A stretch of DNA of 37,848 nt from a virus. Each line of letters opens with the position of its first letter. Positions within the stretch are counted from its first letter, which is position 1. Of the stretch, positions 23,784 to 30,507 are shown piece by piece. The position numbers were made by a program, and so were the translations under genes. Below the pieces are notes generated by a model. That model was not told the DNA's origin. It saw nothing but the letters and a program-made list of their open reading frames with translations, and did not search any database. The DNA lies in IMG/VR virus record IMGVR_UViG_3300031885_003729, positions 1-37,848 of that record, one strand, 5' to 3'.

Positions 23784-24614
23784 CTACAGGTTAGCGAAGT
23801 CCGCCATGTTTTTGCCGGGGGCCTCATTGGTCCCTACAGCCGTGGCAATCACTGCAGCGTTCTCGGCGAGCTTGGTGGCCAAGTCGGCTTTTACGGCCAT
23901 GCGCATTTGTTTGAGCGCTTTGTTCAGTTCGGCCCCAGCGAACTGCAGTTCCTTGGGCGATGCCTCGACGAACGTTGTGACTGCTGCGTGGTACGGTCCT
24001 TTGGGCCCTTTGATCTCTTCGGTGTCGAGGGAGTAAACCCGGGTCCAGAGGTTTTGTGCGGCGCTCATGCACTGGCTGATGATGTTCCGGCCAGCTTTGG
24101 CGCTGCCGCCACTGAAGGATACCTTGTACATCTTGGCGAAGTCGAGGGTGATGAAGAAGAAGTTCAAGAAGTCGTTGCAGTCTTGGCGCTGCTTGTCCTT
24201 CCAGGGGCGATCTGGGCACTGAGAACAGATCAGTCCGGCGGTGCTGTGCTCCTTGTCTTCGGAGATGCAGATCTCCTTCTCGCCCATTTCACCGAACTTC
24301 ATTCGGTTTTCCCAGGTGAAGATCGGGATGAGTAGCATCGGTCTTTGATAGATCTCACCAGTGTCTGGAGAATAGAGGTCTCCGTTCTTGGCGGGGAGAT
24401 TGGTGCGGGACATCGCTTGTTTGATCCGAATCATCGGTGGCCGGTAAACATACCGGGACGTGTCGATGTCCCCCAATTCTAGCTTGCTCTCGGCAGGGTT
24501 GAAAAGATTGAAGAGACCAGTCACGTTCTCTCGATACTTCTCAGGAACAGCGGCGGAAAGTTGTTCGAGGCCAAGTTTCTCGGAAGGCGCTACTTTTTGC
24601 ATCTCAGTAGTCAT
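23784..24614 (-). CDS. Candidate ssDNA-binding protein
   Basis: 276 residues, AAGGAGA 6 bases upstream of the ATG. The layout has a charged N-terminus, then beta-rich segments (YRPPMIRIKQAMS, PMLLIPIFTWENRMKF), a Cys motif CSQCPDRPWKDKQRQDC (C-x2-C-x12-C), more aromatic beta strands (NFFFITLDFAKMYKVSFSG) and an Ala-rich helical C-terminus. Phage ssDNA-binding or recombination-mediator proteins with an embedded zinc motif show this order, and the gene stands upstream of nuclease, primase and polymerase. There is no enzyme motif. The name is inference. A strong terminator follows, which would allow higher expression than downstream genes. Confidence 0.55.
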   Translation of the reverse strand: MTTEMQKVAPSEKLGLEQLSAAVPEKYRENVTGLFNLFNPAESKLELGDIDTSRYVYRPPMIRIKQAMSRTNLPAKNGDLYSPDTGEIYQRPMLLIPIFTWENRMKFGEMGEKEICISEDKEHSTAGLICSQCPDRPWKDKQRQDCNDFLNFFFITLDFAKMYKVSFSGGSAKAGRNIISQCMSAAQNLWTRVYSLDTEEIKGPKGPYHAAVTTFVEASPKELQFAGAELNKALKQMRMAVKADLATKLAENAAVIATAVGTNEAPGKNMADFANL

Positions 24615-24708
24615 ATGGGTCTCCTTGAAGAAGAAGTGTTAGGTTCTGAATCCTAGGTCATCCACCCGTCCCGAATCAAGCAAATTTGACAAAAGTTTTA
24701 CATGTGTT

Positions 24709-24743
24709 TTCAGCACGTTGTGAACAAAATTCTAAGTGCTGAA
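24709..24743. promoter_or_regulatory. Operator-like inverted repeat between divergent genes
   Basis: TTCAGCAC (24709-24716) and its exact complement GTGCTGAA (24736-24743) flank a 19-bp centre. The centre contains TTGTGAACAA (24718-24727), itself a TTGT-2-ACAA dyad. The element lies in the 208-bp spacer between the sigma-factor gene and the ssDNA-binding-like gene. A regulator-binding role is inferred. No convincing -10/-35 pair was identified here, although a TTGACA occurs upstream. Confidence 0.45.
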
Positions 24744-24822
24744 TTTTCTTGCTCACCTCCTTTTCTGTCGATAAGCTGATTGCGTATCACCACAATCAAA
24801 CCGACTGGTGCTTGGTTCACGC

Positions 24823-25620
24823 ATGGACCGTACTTTTAGCCAATATTACAAAGAGGTTTCTAATACTAAGCAGCTTTCCCCACACGAAGAGCGCGAACTT
24901 TTTTATCGCTACCAGCGAAAGAAAGACTTCGTTGCACGGGATCACCTTGTTCACAATTGCTTACGTACGGTAGTTAAAATCGCTGCCCGCTATTCGCGGG
25001 ACTCTGAGATCTTCAAGGATTTGATCTCGTCAGGAAATATTGGCATTCTCCATGCGCTTGACCGTTACGACCCTAGCTATAATACGCGTTTCCTCTCCTA
25101 TGCTACCTACTGGATTCATCTGTTCATTCGTGAAGAAGCGAGTTCGAATCTCATCCCGCTCCCCAAATGGCGGAAAAAAGCATTGGCCAAGATTGGTCGT
25201 GAAAAAGAGAAAATATACCAGAGAGAAGGGCGCAAGGCAGAAGAAGCCGATCTGCGCGGTTGTGCCCAACTCTCTGATGTGCAACTCAGGAGACTGCTTC
25301 GTTCGGATGGCAATCCACAATTCACGGTAGCTGAGGAAACGTACGACCCCCATCTATCGGTGGCTGGAAACTTTGGTGGGGACATTGACGCGTCACGAAC
25401 GCGCGAGATGTTCAAAGAACAAGTTCTTCGATTACCCCACAGAGAACGATTTGTTCTCCTGAGCTACTACGGTCTGATTACACCCTCGATGTCTCTTCGT
25501 CAGATAGGTTCAATCATCAACATGAGCTCTGAGCGTGTTCGTCAGATCAAGGTCCAAGCGATGATCCGCGTTCGCGGGAAGCTTAGTCATTGCAATGAGT
25601 TCACGTCTTCTTGTCAGTGA
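24823..25620 (+). CDS. Sigma70-family RNA polymerase sigma factor
   Basis: 265 residues from the ATG at 24823 (MDRTFSQYY). Region 2 (about 36-105) is clear: ARDHLVHNCLRTVVKIAARY, FKDLISSGNIGILHALDRYD, then TRFLSYATYWIHLFIRE, matching core-binding 2.2 and the DNA-melting/-10 recognition 2.3-2.4 helices. Region 3 is short and basic. Region 4 (about 203-258) has LPHRERFVLLSYYG and the helix-turn-helix SLRQIGSIINMSSERVRQIKVQA for -35 recognition. There is no region 1.1, so this is an alternative-type sigma. No good Shine-Dalgarno precedes the ATG. With a phage beta subunit in the same window it probably directs phage promoters. Its 3' end overlaps the convergent ParB-like gene by 7 bases. Confidence 0.93.
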   Translation: MDRTFSQYYKEVSNTKQLSPHEERELFYRYQRKKDFVARDHLVHNCLRTVVKIAARYSRDSEIFKDLISSGNIGILHALDRYDPSYNTRFLSYATYWIHLFIREEASSNLIPLPKWRKKALAKIGREKEKIYQREGRKAEEADLRGCAQLSDVQLRRLLRSDGNPQFTVAEETYDPHLSVAGNFGGDIDASRTREMFKEQVLRLPHRERFVLLSYYGLITPSMSLRQIGSIINMSSERVRQIKVQAMIRVRGKLSHCNEFTSSCQ

Positions 25621-26585
25621 GTCGTGGCTGTATCGGTGAGGGACTGCTCAGGAGCAGTTTCGGTATCCAGGAACGGTTCTTCGATGACCTTGACCTTCCC
25701 AGGTGCATGTGAGACTTCTTCCAGTTCGAGTAATTGCTCGGCCCCACCGAGTTGAAGAGCCCAGGTGATCCCGCGCATCAGGCCCTTCAGGTACTCAGAC
25801 TTCATTCGCTCCTCGCGTTGTTTGGCCTGTATCTGGCGCCGATTGAGTTCGGAGAGAGTGTTGTTGACGTCTTCCCAGTCGCGGGGTTTCATGACGTCTT
25901 TGATGTCCTTGGTCTTTCTTGGACGGCCCTTCTTGGAGTTTTTGATCTTCCCCTCGCCGACGTTGGCGACTAGTTCGCGAAAGGCTTCGATGCCCATCTT
26001 CTCAGCTTTCCCGAGGAGCTTCTTCTGGGTTTTTTCATCAGTGATGCGGCACAACTCTCGAGCGTGGGTCGCGGTGATACGCCCGGCTTCCAGCGAGTCT
26101 TTTACTACGTCGGTGAGCTTGAGCAGTCCGATTCGCTGCGAGATGTAACCGGCGGTCCTATGAATCGCTCGAGCGAGCTCATTCACCGTGAAGACCTTCT
26201 TTTCGATTGCTTGGGCGTATGCCCTTGCCTCTTCCATGGGCTCTAGGTTCAGACGCTCCGCGTTCTCGGTCAGTCGGATGGCAAATTCTTCCTGTTCGCC
26301 GAGCTTGGCGTAGACCTGCGCGGGAATCTGCTTCTGCCCGAGCGCGCGAACGGCGGCGAGACGGCGATGTCCGAAGATGACCTTAAAGCATTGCTTGTCT
26401 TTTGCTTTTTGCAGCAACCCGATGGGTTGCAGCAAGCCCTTCTCCTGAATCGAGGTCTTCAGCTCATTGACCGATTTTTCCCATCCGGGATCCCGAAGAT
26501 TCCCCTCTTCCCAGATGTCATCGACAGCGATGAGAAACTTATGACCCGCGAACTTCTCTTGTGGCTTGTTGGATTTCTTTGTCAC
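25614..26585 (-). CDS. ParB-like nuclease/CTPase-fold DNA-binding protein
   Basis: 323 residues from a GTG with GGAGG 8 bases upstream. The N-terminal ParB/sulfiredoxin domain includes IQEKGLLQPIGLL (46-58) and the catalytic-type box FGHRRLAAVRAL (71-82), with GHRR in place of the usual GERR. ENAERLNLEPMEEARAY (107-123) follows, then a helix-turn-helix (TVNELARAIHRTAGYISQRI, about 133-152). A basic linker (KKGRPRKTK) and a helical C-terminus complete it. ParB proteins bind centromere-like sites as CTP clamps for segregation or regulation. No ParA is visible in this window, so a regulatory or phage-genome-organising role is as likely as partition. It overlaps the upstream small gene by 47 bases. 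Confidence 0.88.
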   Translation of the reverse strand: MTKKSNKPQEKFAGHKFLIAVDDIWEEGNLRDPGWEKSVNELKTSIQEKGLLQPIGLLQKAKDKQCFKVIFGHRRLAAVRALGQKQIPAQVYAKLGEQEEFAIRLTENAERLNLEPMEEARAYAQAIEKKVFTVNELARAIHRTAGYISQRIGLLKLTDVVKDSLEAGRITATHARELCRITDEKTQKKLLGKAEKMGIEAFRELVANVGEGKIKNSKKGRPRKTKDIKDVMKPRDWEDVNNTLSELNRRQIQAKQREERMKSEYLKGLMRGITWALQLGGAEQLLELEEVSHAPGKVKVIEEPFLDTETAPEQSLTDTATTH

Positions 26586-26862
26586 GTTTGTGGCCTCCGT
26601 TGGTAATGAATGCTTGGTTATTGACGACTTCGTGCAGCTCGATGGTCAGGTCTTCTGGGGTTAATTGAGCGCCTTGCAAGATGCGACCAACAGCATGGTA
26701 AAACTCTCGAGAAAACTCATCGACATATTTTCCGGAATTGTGAAAGGATATCCAGAGATTCACGATTCGATCGTATCGATTGACGATGTCACGCTGAACT
26801 TTCTGGACGCGGGAGATCTGCATTTTTTCTTTAACTTTGGGGGGCATTGCCGGTTTCGGCAT
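26539..26862 (-). CDS. Small basic hypothetical protein
   Basis: 107 residues from the ATG at 26862 (GAGGAGG 5 bases upstream), not the longer frame to 26913. The N-terminus is Pro/Lys-rich (MPKPAMPPKVKEKMQ) and the rest helical, ending in a charged tail. The 3' end overlaps the ParB-like start by 47 bases and the start overlaps the upstream zinc-ribbon gene by 32 bases, so the three are probably coupled. No family recognised. Confidence 0.6.
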   Translation of the reverse strand: MPKPAMPPKVKEKMQISRVQKVQRDIVNRYDRIVNLWISFHNSGKYVDEFSREFYHAVGRILQGAQLTPEDLTIELHEVVNNQAFITNGGHKRDKEIQQATREVRGS

Positions 26863-27229
26863 CAAGATCCTCCTCGGGCTCGAATGGTTTGCTGCCGCAA
26901 TGGTAGCAGACATAGACGCGCCCAGCTTTCATCTGATCAGCATCTAACGGCTCTTGGCATTTGGGGCATAGGCCGCTTTGGGTGGCCTGGGTAACTTTTT
27001 CAGGGTCTTCTTTTACGCCGAACTTTTCCATGGTGTACTCCCGAAAGTCCTTTCGCGCAAGTTTGACATTTCGCCCTGCAGCATTCAAGAGCTTTCTGAT
27101 TCTAGTGGCCCCAGTCTTGGTTGGTTTCTTACCCATCTGAAGGGCCTCTCCCAGCAACTTTGACGAAACATCGTAGATGTCGGCAATCATGGCGAATTCG
27201 GATTCGATTCCTGGAATGAGGGTAGACAT
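26831..27229 (-). CDS. Zinc-ribbon protein with basic helical domain
   Basis: 132 residues from the ATG at 27229 (AGGAGA upstream). The first two thirds are helical and strongly basic (KKPTKTGATRIRKLLNAAGRNVKLARK), like small nucleic-acid-binding or histone H1-like proteins. The C-terminal region has CPKC and CYHCG about 20 residues apart, a zinc ribbon, followed by an acidic tail. Probably binds DNA or RNA, but this is inferred. It sits directly before the small basic gene and the ParB-like gene, and 22 bases after the second Cas4-like nuclease. Confidence 0.65.
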   Translation of the reverse strand: MSTLIPGIESEFAMIADIYDVSSKLLGEALQMGKKPTKTGATRIRKLLNAAGRNVKLARKDFREYTMEKFGVKEDPEKVTQATQSGLCPKCQEPLDADQMKAGRVYVCYHCGSKPFEPEEDLDAETGNAPQS

Positions 27230-27251
27230 GTTGTTCTCCTGAATAGTTGTT

Positions 27252-28055
27252 TTATTTCCTACAGATATCGAAGTATCCGCATTGCTTTTCGGTGCAGGAC
27301 CAGCTCCCAGGCGCGCACGGAATGAAGTTCCCGGAGTGAATCCCCTGGACGACCCGTTCGACGAGGAGGTCGAGCCAGACCTGGTCGCGATGGTCTCGTG
27401 TAGCAGAGAGCTTGACAATCTTTGGGGACTTGGTCTTCACGAAACAATCGAAGCGAACGTTGGTGAGCCCAGTGGCTTTGGCGTAGACGGTGAGCTGTAG
27501 ATCTCCTTTGACCTCGGCCTCGGGCTTGGTCATGCTGACCACTTTGTGATCAACGACCGTTCCGCTGCCTGCACCATCGACCAGGTCAATGAAGCCAATG
27601 ATTGGAATCTTGGATGGGCCGACGAGCACCTGGAAGTCCTGTTCGACGCTCTTGGGCTGAACGCTGGGGAGGAAATGTTCATGATATATTTCCAGAAATT
27701 TCATTCCTCGTTTCTCGGCATCCTGGCAATAGACAGTCTTGTCGGACTCCTCCCAGTCTTCGACCTCTTTCTCCTTCTCGGTCCAGGTCTGGCGCCAAGT
27801 GTCTTTCAAGAGATCTAGATAGACGTGCTGACCGGTCATCTTCTCTCGGAGCGCGCGTTCTATCGAGCGGTGCAATACTGATCCTTCGGCCATTGAGGCC
27901 CTGGGTGGCTTGATGATTCCCTGCACATAGCGCCAGAAGTATTGCATCTGGCAGCGCAGGTACGTTTTGATCTGGGATGCGCTGAGGTACCCCGAGGGAA
28001 GCAAGGCGCTCTTCGGGATGTCTCCGTCCTCGAAGAACGGTTCGGGTTCGATCAT
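27252..28055 (-). CDS. Second RecB/Cas4-like PD-(D/E)XK nuclease
   Basis: 267 residues from the ATG at 28055 (AAAGGAGA upstream); the longer frame to 28358 is rejected because it overlaps the 28067 gene. Core motifs: GSVLHRSIERAL (H62), IIGFIDLVDG (D157), VVDHKVVS (D169, K171) and a GDLQLTVYA helix (Q187). C35 near the N-terminus pairs with C254-x4-C259-x5-C265 at the end, again suggesting a Cas4-type [4Fe-4S] cluster. It is clearly a relative, but not a close copy, of the nuclease at 22886. The two may act on different DNA ends or with different motors; the SNF2-like translocase upstream in this row is a candidate partner. Confidence 0.87.
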   Translation of the reverse strand: MIEPEPFFEDGDIPKSALLPSGYLSASQIKTYLRCQMQYFWRYVQGIIKPPRASMAEGSVLHRSIERALREKMTGQHVYLDLLKDTWRQTWTEKEKEVEDWEESDKTVYCQDAEKRGMKFLEIYHEHFLPSVQPKSVEQDFQVLVGPSKIPIIGFIDLVDGAGSGTVVDHKVVSMTKPEAEVKGDLQLTVYAKATGLTNVRFDCFVKTKSPKIVKLSATRDHRDQVWLDLLVERVVQGIHSGNFIPCAPGSWSCTEKQCGYFDICRK

Positions 28056-28066
28056 CCGGTCTCCTT

Positions 28067-28480
28067 TCAGTTTGGTCTTTTTAGGGATTCTCCAGGCATC
28101 ATCTCGCGGATGACAGTTTTGGTGCTCAGGATCTGGTTGGCATACTCGGGGTGAGGGAGCAACTTGGCCAGCTCGTCGATCTCTCCCTGGGAGAGGGTCT
28201 TTCGGGGTTGAGGATTGGAAGGTGGCGGCGGTGCAACGGCCACGGGAGGGTGGACGACGAGCGTTCCGGGTGGGATGGAGGCTCTTGGAGCGATTTGAGC
28301 CAGGGTGACAACGCGAACCATAGGTAAAGATGCTCCGTCGAACTGTGAATCCTTCCAACTGAAGAAGGCTTCTTCCTCGCCAGGCTGGATAAACGGAGCG
28401 AAGCCTCTCTCATTCAAGTCTCGTTCGAGCAATTCCTCGATTTCGGCTCTGTGCCATTGTACTTCGATCTTGACGTCCAT
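28067..28480 (-). CDS. Hypothetical protein with proline-rich linker
   Basis: 137 residues, GGGAGGA 6 bases upstream of the ATG. An N-terminal domain of about 65 residues (KIEVQWHRAEIEELLERDL ...) is joined by a proline-rich linker (about 70-95, including VAPPPPSNPQPRK) to a short helical C-terminus. No known motif. It lies between the SNF2-like translocase gene and the second Cas4-like nuclease, so it may be an adaptor, but this is only positional. Confidence 0.6.
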   Translation of the reverse strand: MDVKIEVQWHRAEIEELLERDLNERGFAPFIQPGEEEAFFSWKDSQFDGASLPMVRVVTLAQIAPRASIPPGTLVVHPPVAVAPPPPSNPQPRKTLSQGEIDELAKLLPHPEYANQILSTKTVIREMMPGESLKRPN

Positions 28481-28521
28481 GAAAATCCTCCCTGTTGAAA
28501 TTCACTCTCTTTTACCACCTT

Positions 28522-30423
28522 TTAGATGGGTTTTGGGACCGTTACGATCCGATCGATTCTCGCTTTGAACTTACACCCTTTCTGGTAAATTTGAACCCCT
28601 TGCGCCATGCAGGCTATCATCTGAGGACAAGTAATACAGGCCAATTTGTCGGCGAGGGTTGTGGCGACCTCTTCTTTCTTCTCTAACGACTGGTACAGAA
28701 AGTCCAGAACCGACCCTCGGCGGGTCAGTCGGTAGACAGTTACTGGCTTGTCTTGGCCGATACGGTAGTTTCTGTCCAAAGATTGGAGATAACTCCCCAG
28801 GTCGTAGTTCAATCCGTAATAGATCATGTACGAGGCCCCGGTGAGGGTGAGGGCCACTCCGGTCGAGATCTGGGCAAGCCAGACACGAAGTTGGGGTTCA
28901 GTATTGAAGCGATCAGCGAGTGAAGGTGCCCGCTGACTATTCGATCCATCGACACGGATATATTCGATCCCTTTTTCTTTGAGCATCGCTTCAACCAGAT
29001 TCAGTTCTTCTAGGAAATGAGCCCAAACGATGATTTTATTGCTGTCTTCTGCAAGAATACCATCTAGAAGTTCGGACAGAGCTTCCGCTTTGCCCCCGTC
29101 CTTGAAGTGGGCCTTCGACCCTAGAGTATTTACCGGGTAAATTCTACAGCCCCCCGTTAGGGGGGTGGTAGAGCTCTGGACGCAATTGGGAAGGTGCTGG
29201 CAGTAGTCGCAGATCTCTTTCGGAATACCATGAATCACAAAGCCAGATAACACTTGCAGCAATTTTTGGATTAGGACGCCGCCGGAAGCGGCAGTGACGG
29301 GATGCTGAGAAACGACCGTGTGCATGTTTTTGACCAATTCGTTGTAGACTTTCTTCTGTTCAGCGGTAAGGTCAAACTCCACGTCTACGATCGTTCGGGG
29401 TGGGAGATCAAGACACTCTTCTTTCTTTTTTCGCAGAGAAATAGGATCAGTTTTCCATTTCAGGATGTCCAAGTTTCGATAGCCAACGACCAGATGAATC
29501 TTCTTTTTCTCTGGGGCCTGCCCTGGTACACGGGGCTTTTTTGGATCGCGGATCTCTTTATCAGTGATCACGCAGAATCGTTTTTGAAAATTCCAGAAAT
29601 CGAGTCCCGCGATGTGGTTCCCCAGGAAGGTCAGTTGCCCCCAGAGGTGTCGCGGGTCGCCCAGTGATGGGGTGCCGCTTAGTAATGTCCGCCGAGAAGC
29701 CTTCGTAGCCAGTGCAATAGCCGCTTTGGTCCGGGTCGAGTTGTGGGTCCGTAAGTAGTGTGACTCGTCGGCAACGATATAATCGTAGTCGAAACTTGCT
29801 CGGATCAGTTCATGGTAGAGCTTGGCAGTGTCATAATTGACGATGAGAATATCGAGCGCTTCGGCATGGGAGAGAGTCCGAAGCTTCGCTTTTCGATCCC
29901 CAACCAAAGCTTCGAAAAGAAAGGCCCCCACCCCGGCATGACGAATAATTTCTTGGGCCCAGTTGTAGATTCCGACGGAGGGGGTGAGGATGAGGGTACG
30001 TTCGTGGGTGTAGCGTATGGCATCAATGACAGCTTTTGTCTTTCCCAGTCCCATGTCATAGAACACCGCCGTTCTGAGCACCTGGGTGATGAACTTTGTT
30101 GCTTCTTCCTGGTGCTGGTAAGGGACTGTCACGTAGGTAAAGCTGGGATCGAGATCGATCTCGAAGGTCGGCATCTTGTCATAGAGTCGATCTTGATTCT
30201 TGATGAACGCAGTTGCTTCATTCGAAAATTGCAAAGTCGGTTCGACGATCATCAGATCGTTGGCGACCTGACGGGTATAGGGGTAGTAGGCTGGAAACAG
30301 CCAGCAGGCCATGGTCTTGGGACGTATGGCACCAAGCACGCGTTTATACTCGTGGCTTGGACTCTGGACGAGGAAGGCAGGTGTCTTCTTGATCCAGAAT
30401 AGGTTACAAGTAGTTGTCGGCAT
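28522..30423 (-). CDS. SNF2-type superfamily 2 translocase/helicase
   Basis: 633 residues. Motif I YDMGLGKTKAV (122-132), motif Ia LILTPSVG, motif II VADESHY (217-223), motif III LLSGTPS (247-253), a motif V-like region near 519-527 (ISTGVALTL) and motif VI LDRNYRIGQ (549-557) mark an SF2 SNF2-like ATPase that tracks along duplex DNA. Two Cys clusters have identical spacing, C-x2-C-x5-C-x11-C: C405/408/414/426 between the RecA lobes, and C596/599/605/617 at the C-terminus. The ribosome site AAAGGA is moderate. It heads the minus-strand row containing a Cas4-like nuclease, a pairing reminiscent of end-resection machines. The exact role (replication, repair, anti-restriction) is unknown. Confidence 0.92.
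   Translation of the reverse strand: MPTTTCNLFWIKKTPAFLVQSPSHEYKRVLGAIRPKTMACWLFPAYYPYTRQVANDLMIVEPTLQFSNEATAFIKNQDRLYDKMPTFEIDLDPSFTYVTVPYQHQEEATKFITQVLRTAVFYDMGLGKTKAVIDAIRYTHERTLILTPSVGIYNWAQEIIRHAGVGAFLFEALVGDRKAKLRTLSHAEALDILIVNYDTAKLYHELIRASFDYDYIVADESHYLRTHNSTRTKAAIALATKASRRTLLSGTPSLGDPRHLWGQLTFLGNHIAGLDFWNFQKRFCVITDKEIRDPKKPRVPGQAPEKKKIHLVVGYRNLDILKWKTDPISLRKKKEECLDLPPRTIVDVEFDLTAEQKKVYNELVKNMHTVVSQHPVTAASGGVLIQKLLQVLSGFVIHGIPKEICDYCQHLPNCVQSSTTPLTGGCRIYPVNTLGSKAHFKDGGKAEALSELLDGILAEDSNKIIVWAHFLEELNLVEAMLKEKGIEYIRVDGSNSQRAPSLADRFNTEPQLRVWLAQISTGVALTLTGASYMIYYGLNYDLGSYLQSLDRNYRIGQDKPVTVYRLTRRGSVLDFLYQSLEKKEEVATTLADKLACITCPQMIACMAQGVQIYQKGCKFKARIDRIVTVPKPI
29144..29171. repeat. GC-rich intragenic hairpin
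   Basis: CCCCCC (29150-29155) and GGGGGG (29160-29165) with a 4-nt GTTA loop. Outside one G-T pair and one mismatch, CTAC pairs with GTAG. It sits within the SNF2-like coding sequence, in the codons of the first Cys cluster. Confidence 0.7.
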
Positions 30424-30507
30424 GACGGGATCCTTTTCCTTTTATTTTTCTGAAAGTTGGCCTAAAGTTACCTAAGTCTCGGAAAAATTTTCAAGGAGCT
30501 ACTGCTT

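Noticed and set aside
23708-23827. N-terminal extension of the first Cas4-like nuclease
   Set aside because: It crosses the terminator hairpin and the end of the upstream gene; the ATG at 23707 has a good ribosome site.
28056-28358. N-terminal extension of the second Cas4-like nuclease
   Set aside because: It would overlap the 28067-28480 gene. The ATG at 28055 has an AAAGGAGA site, and the extension looks like an out-of-frame translation.
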